Source of the DNA: Bacteroidales bacterium
GTDB taxonomy: Bacteria; Bacteroidota; Bacteroidia; Bacteroidales; UBA3824
Reading direction: 5' to 3'
Assembly: GCA_017530465.1 (NCBI GenBank)
Contig: JAFXMJ010000217.1
Span: forward strand, 1 to 8,185
Length of the DNA: 8,185 nt
The position numbers and the translations under genes are program-made. The stretch's first letter is position 1, and each line of letters begins with the position of its first letter. The notes beneath the pieces are model-generated. The model saw only the letters and a list, made by a program, of their open reading frames with translations, did no database searches and was not told where the DNA came from. Below are positions 1 to 6,540 of the stretch, in pieces.

Positions 1-150
1 ATTAGAAATCTTCACACGGTCAAAATCGCTGACGGTGCGGCTCTCTGCATAGTGACATTCGTTGTAGTCGTCATAGTTGCCGCAAGACGTTAATGTTGCC
101 AAGCCCATCACGGCGGAGACTGCGGCGACGAGTAAAATTGATACTTTCAT
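1..150 (-). CDS. Lipoprotein, N-terminal fragment, probably GIN-domain (DUF2807) family
   Basis: Only the first 50 codons lie in the window; the gene runs off the left edge. It starts at the ATG at 150 with Met-Lys, a hydrophobic stretch and then L-T-S-C at residues 22-25, a good lipobox, so the mature protein should be a lipidated envelope protein starting at Cys25. After a short polar linker the sequence reads R-T-V-S-D-F-D-R-V-K-I-S (residues 38-49). This resembles the opening strand of the 'head GIN' / DUF2807 beta-helical domain common in Bacteroidota lipoproteins, whose function is poorly defined. The family call rests on this short match and is an inference; the lipoprotein signal is clear. 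It lies 99 bases downstream of the esterase gene on the same strand. I see no promoter matching the Bacteroidota consensus in that gap. Confidence 0.6.
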   Translation of the reverse strand, partial: MKVSILLVAAVSAVMGLATLTSCGNYDDYNECHYAESRTVSDFDRVKISN

Positions 151-241
151 TTTTGTGTTTTTTAGTTTTGTTACTGTTTTTGTACGTATGACGGACGAGT
201 TACAAAAAAGTTACAGTCAAAATGAAAAAAGTATCAATTTT
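134..241. repeat. 14-base perfect inverted repeat flanking the 151-249 gap
   Basis: AAAATTGATACTTT at 134-147 is repeated as its exact reverse complement AAAGTATCAATTTT at 228-241, with 80 bases between them. The left copy is the start of the lipoprotein gene (codons 2-6). The right copy lies on the plus strand inside ATG-AAA-AAA-GTA-TCA-ATT (from 223), which could encode Met-Lys-Lys-Val-Ser-Ile and then stops after 18 codons at 277-279. The arms are too far apart and too AT-rich to act as a terminator. It may be a remnant of a duplicated, inverted signal-peptide start, or chance in AT-rich DNA. Confidence 0.5.
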
Positions 242-249
242 TTTGTGGG

Positions 250-2007
250 TTAAGATTTTTCTCCGCGTTGTTTTTTGATTTTTCTTTTGATTATAATTAA
301 TACCACAATGAGCAATGCCAGTGGCAGGACGATTTTTGCCGCCAATTTCCATACGTATGGAATGTTGAGGGAGAGCGACGAAGCGTTGCCATTGAGGTGG
401 TATTTGAGGATGCCGGAGAGCAATTGACGTTGCGTGTCCAAGGGTGCTTTTTCGGCGGTGATGCTCTTGCCAGAATTGAAAAATGTGGTCGTACGGTCTG
501 TCGTGTTGTACTTTGGCATTGTAAATTCGCCGTCGGTTGGTGTGCCGGTGCGCGCAAAATTCACCCACATATTTTGGATGCGGTGGGAGAGGAGCGTGTC
601 GATATTGCCGTTGCCTGAATATGTGGTATAATCAAGATTACCAAATACATACGACAATTCTGCAATGTGCGACGCGCCATAATCGGGCATTGAAGTTGGG
701 TAACGCCAATAATACATATATATGTCGCCACCGTTTTGGGATTGCCCCTCCGCCTGACAAATTGCGGGCAGACGGAACATCGTTTCGTTGTAAAATTCTA
801 CGATTTCCCAGCCGTCCTCACACTGCGTTTTTTCTATGAAATTTTCGATTTCCTGCTTGTCGGCGTCCGCAAAATTGGCGGTGTTGTTTTCAAAAAGAAT
901 GTTGATTGCCACCTTGAAAATGCTCGTCGGGCCATAGTTTTTCTTCCAAAAACGGGCTTCGTCGCTGTTGGAGCCTGCAATCATTTTGATGTCCTTGGCG
1001 TCGCCGCGTCGGTAGGCTTCGTAGAGGTCGGCGGGGATTGTCCTGCCGTCACGTTGTGGAAAATTGGCAAGCGAGTTCAGTTGCTCGTTCAATGCAATTA
1101 TTCCGTTTTCAGGAATTTGCATCAGGTCGTCCATCGATTTTGCGCCAGTGAGTTCGATGAGTTTTTGGGTAAGCGGTTTGCATTCGTCCTTGCTGTACGA
1201 GAGGGCGATGTTGCCGCTTTCGCAAATTGCTTTTTGGAAGAGACCTTTTGCCGCCGGCATCACTGAGAGGATGCTCACGCTGCCGCCGCCAGCCGATTCG
1301 CCAAATATTGTAATATTCTGATTGTCACCGCCAAAGGCAGCAATATTATTGTTGACCCACTTCAAAGCCATCACTTGGTCGAGAAGACCGAGATTGGGGC
1401 TGTCGGCGAAGTTTTCATTACCATTAATGCCCTCAAAATCAATGAATCCCATCATTCCTGTGCGGTATCCTACGGTAACGAGTACGATGTCGGGATGGTT
1501 GCGGACGAGGTTTGCGCCGTTGTAAAGCGGATCCATCGACGCGCCCCAACCGTAAGAGCCGCCGTGGATATAGACCATCACGGGTTTGTGCGACGAGGTG
1601 TCGAGGGTGTTGGTCCAGATATTGAGGTAAAGACAATCTTCGCCCGTAACATTCTGAGAACCTGTGATATACTTGTCGCGGGTCTGTATTGGCGATTTGG
1701 AAAAATAATACGCCTCGTATGCCGCGCTGTCTGCGTCGGGGGCTTCGGGTGCTTTCCATCGCCTTGCTCCAATTGGCGGCTTGGCGTATGGTATTCCCTT
1801 GAATGTGAGGATGTTGTCGCTGAGCCGACCAACGAAAACGCCGTTGCTGCACCGTGCCGCGAGGGCGGAATCGGCGACGGATTCCAATTTGTGGTTGGGC
1901 TGGTAAGTGTCGGTGATTGATATCGGAATCATATCGTCGTGACACGATGTGGCGGTCAGAATTGCCGCCGTCAAGATTGCAAAATAAAAGCGAATTTTGG
2001 TTTTCAT
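250..2007 (-). CDS. Type-B carboxylesterase lipoprotein with C-terminal membrane helix
   Basis: A 585-residue serine hydrolase of the carboxylesterase type-B family (alpha/beta hydrolase fold), which cleaves carboxylic esters; the substrate cannot be read from sequence. The catalytic residues are all visible: the oxyanion-hole motif HGG (148-150), nucleophile Ser238 in FGESAGGGS, the probable acid Glu350 in SNSDEARFW, and His447 in GASHIAELSYVFGN. The family's second signature, EDCLYLNIW, is at 123-131. The N-terminus has a basic start, a hydrophobic core and T-S-C at 20-22, so it is probably exported and lipidated at Cys22. After the hydrolase domain comes a hydrophobic helix (about 556-573) and a very basic tail (KRKIKKQ), an unusual addition. 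The ATG at 2007 is chosen because it begins the signal peptide. It diverges from trpB across 143 bases. The gene looks intact. Confidence 0.93.
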   Translation of the reverse strand: MKTKIRFYFAILTAAILTATSCHDDMIPISITDTYQPNHKLESVADSALAARCSNGVFVGRLSDNILTFKGIPYAKPPIGARRWKAPEAPDADSAAYEAYYFSKSPIQTRDKYITGSQNVTGEDCLYLNIWTNTLDTSSHKPVMVYIHGGSYGWGASMDPLYNGANLVRNHPDIVLVTVGYRTGMMGFIDFEGINGNENFADSPNLGLLDQVMALKWVNNNIAAFGGDNQNITIFGESAGGGSVSILSVMPAAKGLFQKAICESGNIALSYSKDECKPLTQKLIELTGAKSMDDLMQIPENGIIALNEQLNSLANFPQRDGRTIPADLYEAYRRGDAKDIKMIAGSNSDEARFWKKNYGPTSIFKVAINILFENNTANFADADKQEIENFIEKTQCEDGWEIVEFYNETMFRLPAICQAEGQSQNGGDIYMYYWRYPTSMPDYGASHIAELSYVFGNLDYTTYSGNGNIDTLLSHRIQNMWVNFARTGTPTDGEFTMPKYNTTDRTTTFFNSGKSITAEKAPLDTQRQLLSGILKYHLNGNASSLSLNIPYVWKLAAKIVLPLALLIVVLIIIKRKIKKQRGEKS

Positions 2008-2030
2008 CAGGTTAAAATTTTAATTGGTTG

Positions 2031-2038
2031 CAAAATTA
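2031..2038 (-). promoter_or_regulatory. Possible -7 element for the carboxylesterase gene
   Basis: On the minus strand this reads TAATTTTG, matching the Bacteroidota -7 consensus TAnnTTTG. It sits 23 bases upstream of the esterase ATG, giving a short leader of about 17 bases if transcription begins some 7 bases downstream. No TTTG-like -33 element is seen at the expected 19-base distance, so the assignment rests on half the promoter. Confidence 0.35.
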
Positions 2039-2091
2039 TACACAATTTGCGTATTCGGGACGGCTCACAGTCATTTTAACATTTTTTTTTA

Positions 2092-2122
2092 TTTGTAATT
2101 TAAAATAATTCTGTTATCTTTG
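2092..2122 (+). promoter_or_regulatory. Bacteroidota-type promoter for trpB2
   Basis: TTTG at 2092-2095 is followed, after exactly 19 bases, by TATCTTTG at 2115-2122. This is a full match to the Bacteroidota sigma-ABfr consensus TTTG-N19-TAnnTTTG. Transcription would begin near 2129, leaving a leader of only about 20 bases before the trpB ATG at 2151. There is no Shine-Dalgarno sequence; the bases before the ATG are A-rich, as is usual in this phylum. Confidence 0.85.
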
Positions 2123-2150
2123 AGCCGAAAAAAATTAACATCATCAAATA

Positions 2151-3503
2151 ATGAAACAAAAAAGATTCATGCTCCCCGAGAGCGAGATACCTACACATTG
2201 GTACAACATTTTGGCGGATATGCCCAACAAGCCCATGCCGCCGCTCAATCCCAAGACACGCCAGCCCATGAAGGCGGAAGATTTGTTTCCGATTTTTTGC
2301 GAGGAATGTGCGCGTCAGGAACTCAACGACAAGGACGCTTGGATAGAAATTCCCGCCGAAGTCCGCGAAAAATACGCCTATTACCGCAGCACTCCGCTCG
2401 TGAGGGCTTACGGTCTCGAAGAGGCTATCGGCACCAAATGCCACATCTATTTCAAGAATGAGAGCGTATCGCCCGTGGGCAGCCACAAACTCAATTCTGC
2501 CCTCGCCCAGGCTTATTACTGCAAGCAACAGGGCGTCACCAACATCACCACAGAGACCGGCGCAGGTCAGTGGGGTGCGGCTTTGAGTTATGCAGCGAGT
2601 GTGTTTGGCATCGAAGCCGCTGTATATCAGGTGAAAATCAGTTACGAACAGAAACCCTACCGCCGCTCGATTATGCAGGTATTTGGCGCACAGGTAACGC
2701 CAAGCCCCTCGATGTCAACCCGCGCCGGCAAGGACATTATCACCAAAGACCCCAATCACACCGGCTCGCTCGGCACTGCGATTTCGGAGGCTGTGGAACT
2801 CGCCACAATGACTCCTAACTGCAAATACACTCTCGGTTCGGTCTTGAATCACGTTGCATTGCATCAGTCTGTTATCGGTCTCGAAGCCGAAAAACAGATG
2901 GCTCTCGCCGGTGAATATCCCGACACGGTAATTGCTTGTTTTGGCGGCGGCAGCAATTTTGGCGGCATTGCGTTCCCCTTTATGCGTCACAACATCTTGG
3001 ACGGCAAAAAGACCCGTTATGTGGCGGCAGAACCGTCGAGTTGCCCGAAGTTGACCAAAGGCGTGTTCAAGTATGATTTTGGCGACGAATCGGGCTACAC
3101 GCCGTTGTTGCCGATGTTTACGCTCGGTCACAAGTTCAAACCCGCAAACATCCACGCAGGCGGCCTCAGATACCACGGCGCAGGCATGATTGTATCGCAG
3201 TTGCGCAAGGATGGTTTGATTGATGCCGTGGATATTGACCAGAACGAGTCTTTCAAGGCTGGCGTACTTTTCGCAAAGAGCGAAGGCATCATCCCCGCGC
3301 CCGAATCTTGCCACGCCATCGCCGCCGCCATCAACGAGGCTAAGGCGCACAAGGACGAGGAGAAGGTAATCCTCTTCAACCTTTCGGGACACGGTCTTAT
3401 CGATATGACCGCCTACGACCGCTACCTCGCTGGCGATTTGCAGGACTACGCAGTAACTCAGGAGGAAGTCAATAAGAACATCGAGGCAGACAAGATTGAT
3501 TAA
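2151..3503 (+). CDS. trpB: Tryptophan synthase beta chain, TrpB2 type
   Basis: A 450-residue PLP enzyme that joins indole and L-serine to give L-tryptophan in the cytoplasm. Visible landmarks: the PLP-binding lysine Lys113 in VGSHKLNSA, the catalytic glutamate Glu135 in ETGAGQWG, the cofactor phosphate loop GGGSNFGG (265-272) and LSGHG (411-415) near the end of the fold. It is about 50 residues longer than classical TrpB1, with a longer N-terminus and the stretch EPSSCPKLTKGVFKYDFGD (294-312). These mark the TrpB2 (TrpB-related) branch, whose members often act without a tight TrpA complex, for instance salvaging free indole. No trpA or other trp gene is adjacent, which fits that role, but a normal trp operon could lie elsewhere. 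The ATG at 2151 lies 29 bases after a consensus promoter. The gene is monocistronic, bounded by its own promoter and terminator. Confidence 0.95.
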   Translation: MKQKRFMLPESEIPTHWYNILADMPNKPMPPLNPKTRQPMKAEDLFPIFCEECARQELNDKDAWIEIPAEVREKYAYYRSTPLVRAYGLEEAIGTKCHIYFKNESVSPVGSHKLNSALAQAYYCKQQGVTNITTETGAGQWGAALSYAASVFGIEAAVYQVKISYEQKPYRRSIMQVFGAQVTPSPSMSTRAGKDIITKDPNHTGSLGTAISEAVELATMTPNCKYTLGSVLNHVALHQSVIGLEAEKQMALAGEYPDTVIACFGGGSNFGGIAFPFMRHNILDGKKTRYVAAEPSSCPKLTKGVFKYDFGDESGYTPLLPMFTLGHKFKPANIHAGGLRYHGAGMIVSQLRKDGLIDAVDIDQNESFKAGVLFAKSEGIIPAPESCHAIAAAINEAKAHKDEEKVILFNLSGHGLIDMTAYDRYLAGDLQDYAVTQEEVNKNIEADKID

Positions 3504-3530
3504 TCATTGCTGATTGTTTTTACATAATTA

Positions 3531-3577
3531 ATACACGGGAGGAATGGAAGTGTCTGTTTTTCCCGTGTATTTTTTTG
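3531..3577 (+). terminator. Rho-independent terminator of trpB2
   Basis: ATACACGGGA (3531-3540) pairs perfectly with TCCCGTGTAT (3561-3570) across a 20-base loop, and the stem is followed directly by a T run to 3576. It begins 28 bases after the trpB stop codon, on the strand expected for that gene. Confidence 0.85.
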
Positions 3578-3611
3578 TGCATTATCATACAAACAAACAT
3601 ATAGCAACAAA

Positions 3612-3647
3612 AAAATCCCTGCAAATCTCAATGATTGCAGGGATTTT
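3612..3647. terminator. Hairpin terminator serving the STAS gene, possibly bidirectional
   Basis: AAAATCCCTGCAA (3612-3624) pairs with TTGCAGGGATTTT (3635-3647), giving 13 base pairs around a 10-base loop. On the minus strand the stem is followed by a T run (the A run at 3609-3615 on plus), suiting the end of the STAS gene 54 bases upstream. On the plus strand it is followed by TTTTCTTATT, so it could also back up the trpB terminator. It sits in the gap between two convergent transcription units. Confidence 0.85.
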
Positions 3648-3700
3648 CTTATTGCGATTGGAATTGCTGGCAGGCGAACCGCCTGTAATCCGCTATTCCG

Positions 3701-4066
3701 TTAGTTCTCGCTGGTCTTCGCCTCGATGAGGGCAACAGCCTGCTCGAGATTGTCGGTGATGTTGAGCACTGTGTCGAGCTGCGAGATGGAAATCAATCTT
3801 TCCACGGCCGACTGCAAGCCGGTCAATACGAATGTGCCGCCGGCGTTCTTGCAGAGTCTGTTGGCAACCAATATCGCACTCAGACCCGAACTATCACAGT
3901 AACGAGACTGCTTGAGGTCGATTATTATGTTGCTGACGCCCTTGCTTGCCATCTCAATCAGTTGAGACTTGATTACCGGTGCTACGTGCGTGTCAAGTTT
4001 CTCCACGGTAACGTTAATCACCGAATACTTCTCATTCTCAATGAGTTCAAACTGTCTTTCGTCCAT
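3701..4066 (-). CDS. STAS-domain protein, anti-sigma-factor antagonist-like
   Basis: A 121-residue protein made of one STAS domain, the fold of SpoIIAA/RsbV anti-anti-sigma factors. The diagnostic segment is RYCDSSGLSAIL at 55-66. By alignment with SpoIIAA (D-S-S-G), Ser60 is the expected phosphorylation site, with Asp58 before it. Known relatives bind and inactivate an anti-sigma kinase when unphosphorylated. No kinase, phosphatase or sigma factor gene is visible here, so its partner is unknown. Its neighbour upstream on the same strand is rpsA, 67 bases away. I find no good promoter in that gap, so read-through from rpsA is plausible. A strong terminator follows. There is no Shine-Dalgarno sequence; the ATG at 4066 starts the usual N-terminal strand of the domain. 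The fold is secure, the regulatory role is inferred. Confidence 0.88.
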   Translation of the reverse strand: MDERQFELIENEKYSVINVTVEKLDTHVAPVIKSQLIEMASKGVSNIIIDLKQSRYCDSSGLSAILVANRLCKNAGGTFVLTGLQSAVERLISISQLDTVLNITDNLEQAVALIEAKTSEN

Positions 4067-4133
4067 TTTGGGTACTTGTTTTAATATTAGTTAAACAAAC
4101 ATTTGCCGTTCCAAACAATACGTCGCGTGAGGT

Positions 4134-6056
4134 TTACTCTGCGCTATTGTTCTTGTTTTCCAATGCGTCCTTCAGCTGTGCGAGTTCAGCGATGTCGCCG
4201 AGGGTGGTCTTTTCGAGATTGATCTTCGGAGCCTTCTCACTGTTCTTGCTGCCGCTGTTGTTAGCGGGCTTCTTGCCTTCTTTGCCTTCCTTGCTGCCCT
4301 TCTTGTCCTCTTCCCAGGTGCGGGTGTGCGAGAGGATGATGCGCTTAGCTGCCTTGGAGAATTCGATTACCTTGAACTTGTGCTTCTCGTCAACCTTGCA
4401 GGGTGTGCCGTCTTCCTTAACGAGGTGACGCGGTGTTGCAAAGCCTTCTACGCCGTAGGGCAGAGCGATGATTGCGCCCTTGTCGAAGATGGAAACGATG
4501 GTGCCTTCGTGTACGGTGTCAACTCCAAACATTGTCTCGAATGTATCCCAGGGATTCTCTTCGAGCTGCTTGTGACCGAGGCTGAGGCGACGGTTTTCCT
4601 TGTCGATGTCGAGTACAACCACTTCGATGGTCTCGCCGATGGAAGTGAACTCGTTAGGATGCTTGATTTTCTTGGTCCAAGAGAGGTCGGAGATGTGGAT
4701 GAGACCGTCAACGCCTTCCTCAATCTCAACGAATACGCCGAAGTTGGTGAAGTTGCGAACCTTGGCCATGTGACGGGAGTCAATCGGGTACTTCTCCTCG
4801 ATGTTAGCCCATGGATCGGGTTTGAGCTGCTTGATGCCGAGAGACATCTTGCGCTCCTCGCGGTCGAGGGTGAGGATTACAGCCTCCACTTCGTCGCCTA
4901 CTTTGAGGAACTCCTGAGCCTGACGCAAGTGCTGCGACCAAGACATTTCGGATACGTGGATAAGGCCTTCTACGCCCGGAGCAATCTCTACGAATGCACC
5001 GTAATCAGCCATTACCACTACGCGGCCCTTAACCTTGTCGCCAACTTTGAGGTTGGGATCGAGGGCATCCCACGGATGGGGAGTGAGCTGCTTGAGGCCG
5101 AGGGCGATGCGCTTCTTCTCTTCGTCGAAGTCGAGGATAACGACCTGGAGCTTCTGATCGAGCTTGACAATCTCCTCGGGATGAGATACGCGGCCCCAAG
5201 AGAGGTCGGTGATGTGGATGAGACCGTCCACGCCGCCGAGGTCGATGAATACGCCGTAAGAAGTGATGTTCTTGACAGTGCCTTCGAGGATCTGGCCTTT
5301 TTCGAGTTTGGAGATGATTTCCTGTTTCTGCTGCTCGAGTTCGGCTTCGATGAGAGCCTTGTGGGAAACGACAACATTGCGGAACTCGGTGTTGATCTTG
5401 ACAACCTTGAATTCCATTGTCTTGCCCACGTAAATATCGTAATCCCTGATGGGTTTGACGTCAATTTGAGAACCAGGCAAGAATGCCTCGATGCCGAATA
5501 CGTCCACAATCATGCCGCCCTTTGTACGGCATTTGATGTAACCTTTGATAATCTCGTTGTTGGCGAGTGCTTCGTTGACGCGATCCCAAGACTTGAGGGA
5601 GCGTGCCTTCTTGTGAGAGAGTACGAGCGAACCGTTCTTGTCCTCTTGGTTTTCCACGAATACTTCTACGGTGTCGCCTACCTGGATGTCGGGATTGTAG
5701 CGGAACTCGTTCATAGGAATTACGCCTTCCGACTTGTAACCTACGCTTACAACAACCTCACGGCTGTTTTTAGCGATTACCTTGCCTTCTACCACCTGGT
5801 TTGCAGCGATGGTGGAGAGGGTGGTGTCATACTTTGCTTCGAGGGTCTTGCGCTCGTCAGCGGAATAGTTGGTGCCCCTCTTGTTGGAAACGTTGTCCCA
5901 GTCGAAATCCATTGTAGAGACGTTGCTCTTTGTGTTGGTCTTCACTACTTCGATGGGCTCATTGTCCTCAGTGTCGGCCTCAGCGGCCTTGTTTGCTTTC
6001 AGGTTGTCGATTTCGATTTCCTCATCGAACTCCTGATTGTTTTTCTTTGGTGTCAT
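4134..6056 (-). CDS. rpsA: 30S ribosomal protein S1
   Basis: A 640-residue RNA-binding protein of the small ribosomal subunit that helps load mRNA for translation. Six S1 (OB-fold) repeats can be placed at about residues 86-150, 167-233, 254-323, 339-409, 425-496 and 513-578. The middle ones carry the typical GxVxxxxxYGxFV and GLIH(I/V)S signatures; the first, second and sixth are more divergent, as usual for S1. It is longer than the roughly 560-residue E. coli protein because of an acidic N-terminal extension (1-85) and a Lys/Ser/Gly-rich linker (583-608) ending in a helical tail (611-634). Bacteroidota initiate translation largely without Shine-Dalgarno pairing, so S1 and start-site context may matter more here; this is inference. 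A promoter-like site lies upstream, and the STAS gene follows 67 bases downstream. Confidence 0.97.
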   Translation of the reverse strand: MTPKKNNQEFDEEIEIDNLKANKAAEADTEDNEPIEVVKTNTKSNVSTMDFDWDNVSNKRGTNYSADERKTLEAKYDTTLSTIAANQVVEGKVIAKNSREVVVSVGYKSEGVIPMNEFRYNPDIQVGDTVEVFVENQEDKNGSLVLSHKKARSLKSWDRVNEALANNEIIKGYIKCRTKGGMIVDVFGIEAFLPGSQIDVKPIRDYDIYVGKTMEFKVVKINTEFRNVVVSHKALIEAELEQQKQEIISKLEKGQILEGTVKNITSYGVFIDLGGVDGLIHITDLSWGRVSHPEEIVKLDQKLQVVILDFDEEKKRIALGLKQLTPHPWDALDPNLKVGDKVKGRVVVMADYGAFVEIAPGVEGLIHVSEMSWSQHLRQAQEFLKVGDEVEAVILTLDREERKMSLGIKQLKPDPWANIEEKYPIDSRHMAKVRNFTNFGVFVEIEEGVDGLIHISDLSWTKKIKHPNEFTSIGETIEVVVLDIDKENRRLSLGHKQLEENPWDTFETMFGVDTVHEGTIVSIFDKGAIIALPYGVEGFATPRHLVKEDGTPCKVDEKHKFKVIEFSKAAKRIILSHTRTWEEDKKGSKEGKEGKKPANNSGSKNSEKAPKINLEKTTLGDIAELAQLKDALENKNNSAE

Positions 6057-6128
6057 TTAAAATTTGTTTGTTAATACTTTAATTAATGTGTTAGACTTTA
6101 TTTATAGAGATAAATATCGTATCGGCGG

Positions 6129-6160
6129 CAAAGTTACGAATAATTTTTGGAATGGTGAAA
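6129..6160 (-). promoter_or_regulatory. Probable rpsA promoter and short AT-rich leader
   Basis: On the minus strand TAACTTTG (6136 down to 6129) matches the Bacteroidota -7 consensus TAnnTTTG, and a TTTC (6160 down to 6157) lies 20 bases upstream as an imperfect -33. Transcription would start near 6122, giving a leader of about 65 bases. The start of that leader can form a 7-base-pair all-AT hairpin (6099-6105 with 6110-6116). I see no GC-rich structure that would suggest a classical ribosomal-protein leader. Confidence 0.55.
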
Positions 6161-6222
6161 AAAATTTTAAAGTTTTTTTTGAAATATTTTAAGCCAATGA
6201 TTGTTGTCAATTGACTACGCGC
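6161..6222. other. AT-rich spacer, no gene seen
   Basis: This part of the gap between rpsA and the YARHG remnant is almost entirely A and T up to about 6190. It also holds a perfect 10-base palindrome, GTCAATTGAC, at 6206-6215. No convincing terminator or gene was found. Together with the rpsA promoter, the YARHG remnant and the hairpin after the regulator gene, this accounts for the whole 6057-6540 gap. Confidence 0.4.
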
Positions 6223-6446
6223 TTATTTTTCTATCATTTTGATAATGTCAACGTTGTATTGCTCCACCTCGGAGAGTTTTACCTCCGAATTGCTTTTGAC
6301 CGGCTTGTACCATTTCTGTTTCGAGAAATATTTTTCAAATCGGCAGATGCAAAGTTGTATCCGTGGCGGGCGTAGATTTCGTTGCGCATAATGCGGAGCA
6401 TAGATTTGTACAGATAATTAGCGTTAATAAAAAGTGTTTTTTTCAT
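6223..6446 (-). pseudogene. YARHG-domain protein gene, frameshifted
   Basis: Reading minus from the ATG at 6446, the first frame gives MKKTLFINANYLYKS and then MLRIMRNEIYARHGYNF, followed by ADLK, and reaches a stop at 6279-6281 after 55 codons. From 6330 the frame one base away continues the same domain, YFSKQKWYKPVK, then VKLSEVEQYNVDIIKMIEK, ending at the TAA at 6223-6225. Joined across the A run at 6331-6335, the two give a 74-residue protein with the whole YARHG domain (RNEIYARHG, F-S-x-Q-x-WY, VKLSEVE). YARHG is a small extracellular-type domain of unknown function, usually at the end of exported proteins. One A appears to be missing from a former six-A run. The protein also lacks a full signal peptide: Met-Lys-Lys runs almost straight into the domain, so an earlier internal deletion is likely. 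A -1 slip on the A run, or a sequencing error, are alternatives. Confidence 0.8.
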
Positions 6447-6479
6447 AACATTGCATCAATTAGTTGTTTTTTTATCGAC

Positions 6480-6487
6480 GTAAATGT
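6480..6487 (-). promoter_or_regulatory. Possible -7 element upstream of the YARHG remnant
   Basis: On the minus strand this reads TACATTTA, seven of eight matches to TAnnTTTG, and it lies 33 bases before the ATG at 6446. No clean TTTG is present 19 bases upstream. If real, the broken gene still has its own start signal. Confidence 0.3.
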
Positions 6488-6498
6488 ACAAAAAATTA

Positions 6499-6517
6499 TG
6501 GATGAACAATTCATCCA
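6499..6517. terminator. Hairpin after the ohrR-like gene
   Basis: TGGATGAA (6499-6506) pairs perfectly with TTCATCCA (6510-6517) around a three-base loop. On the minus strand it lies 23 bases past the regulator's stop codon and is followed by TAATTTTTTG, so it is a plausible terminator of the gpx-ohrR operon. On the plus strand a seven-T run also follows. Being a 19-base palindrome it could instead be a protein-binding site, but its sequence does not resemble the palindromes upstream of gpx. Confidence 0.55.
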
Positions 6518-6540
6518 ACGATTTTTTTCACAAAATTCTT

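Noticed and set aside
151..249. Possible terminator of the esterase gene (TTTTTGTA at about 178-185 with TACAAAAA at about 201-208).
   Set aside because: The stem is almost all A/T and the minus strand lacks a T run after it, so it does not look like an intrinsic terminator.
736..1920. Open frames of 170-180 codons on the plus strand within the esterase gene.
   Set aside because: They overlap a complete, motif-rich esterase on the other strand and show no domains, signal peptides or start signals of their own.
2123..2150. Possible tryptophan leader peptide, riboswitch or trp leader RNA before trpB.
   Set aside because: The consensus promoter leaves a leader of only about 20 bases, too short for any such structure, and no Trp codon run is present.
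2715..3392. A 225-codon minus-strand frame within trpB.
   Set aside because: It is antisense to a clear TrpB2 enzyme, and its translation has no recognisable features.
4326..6074. A long open frame of 582 codons on the plus strand, antisense to rpsA.
   Set aside because: It is the mirror of rpsA, whose six S1 domains leave no doubt about the true strand. Its translation has no recognisable domain and is explained by the codon bias of rpsA.
6206..6215. 10-base palindrome GTCAATTGAC downstream of the YARHG remnant.
   Set aside because: It is short, isolated and not placed at a promoter or followed by a T run. Such palindromes arise by chance.
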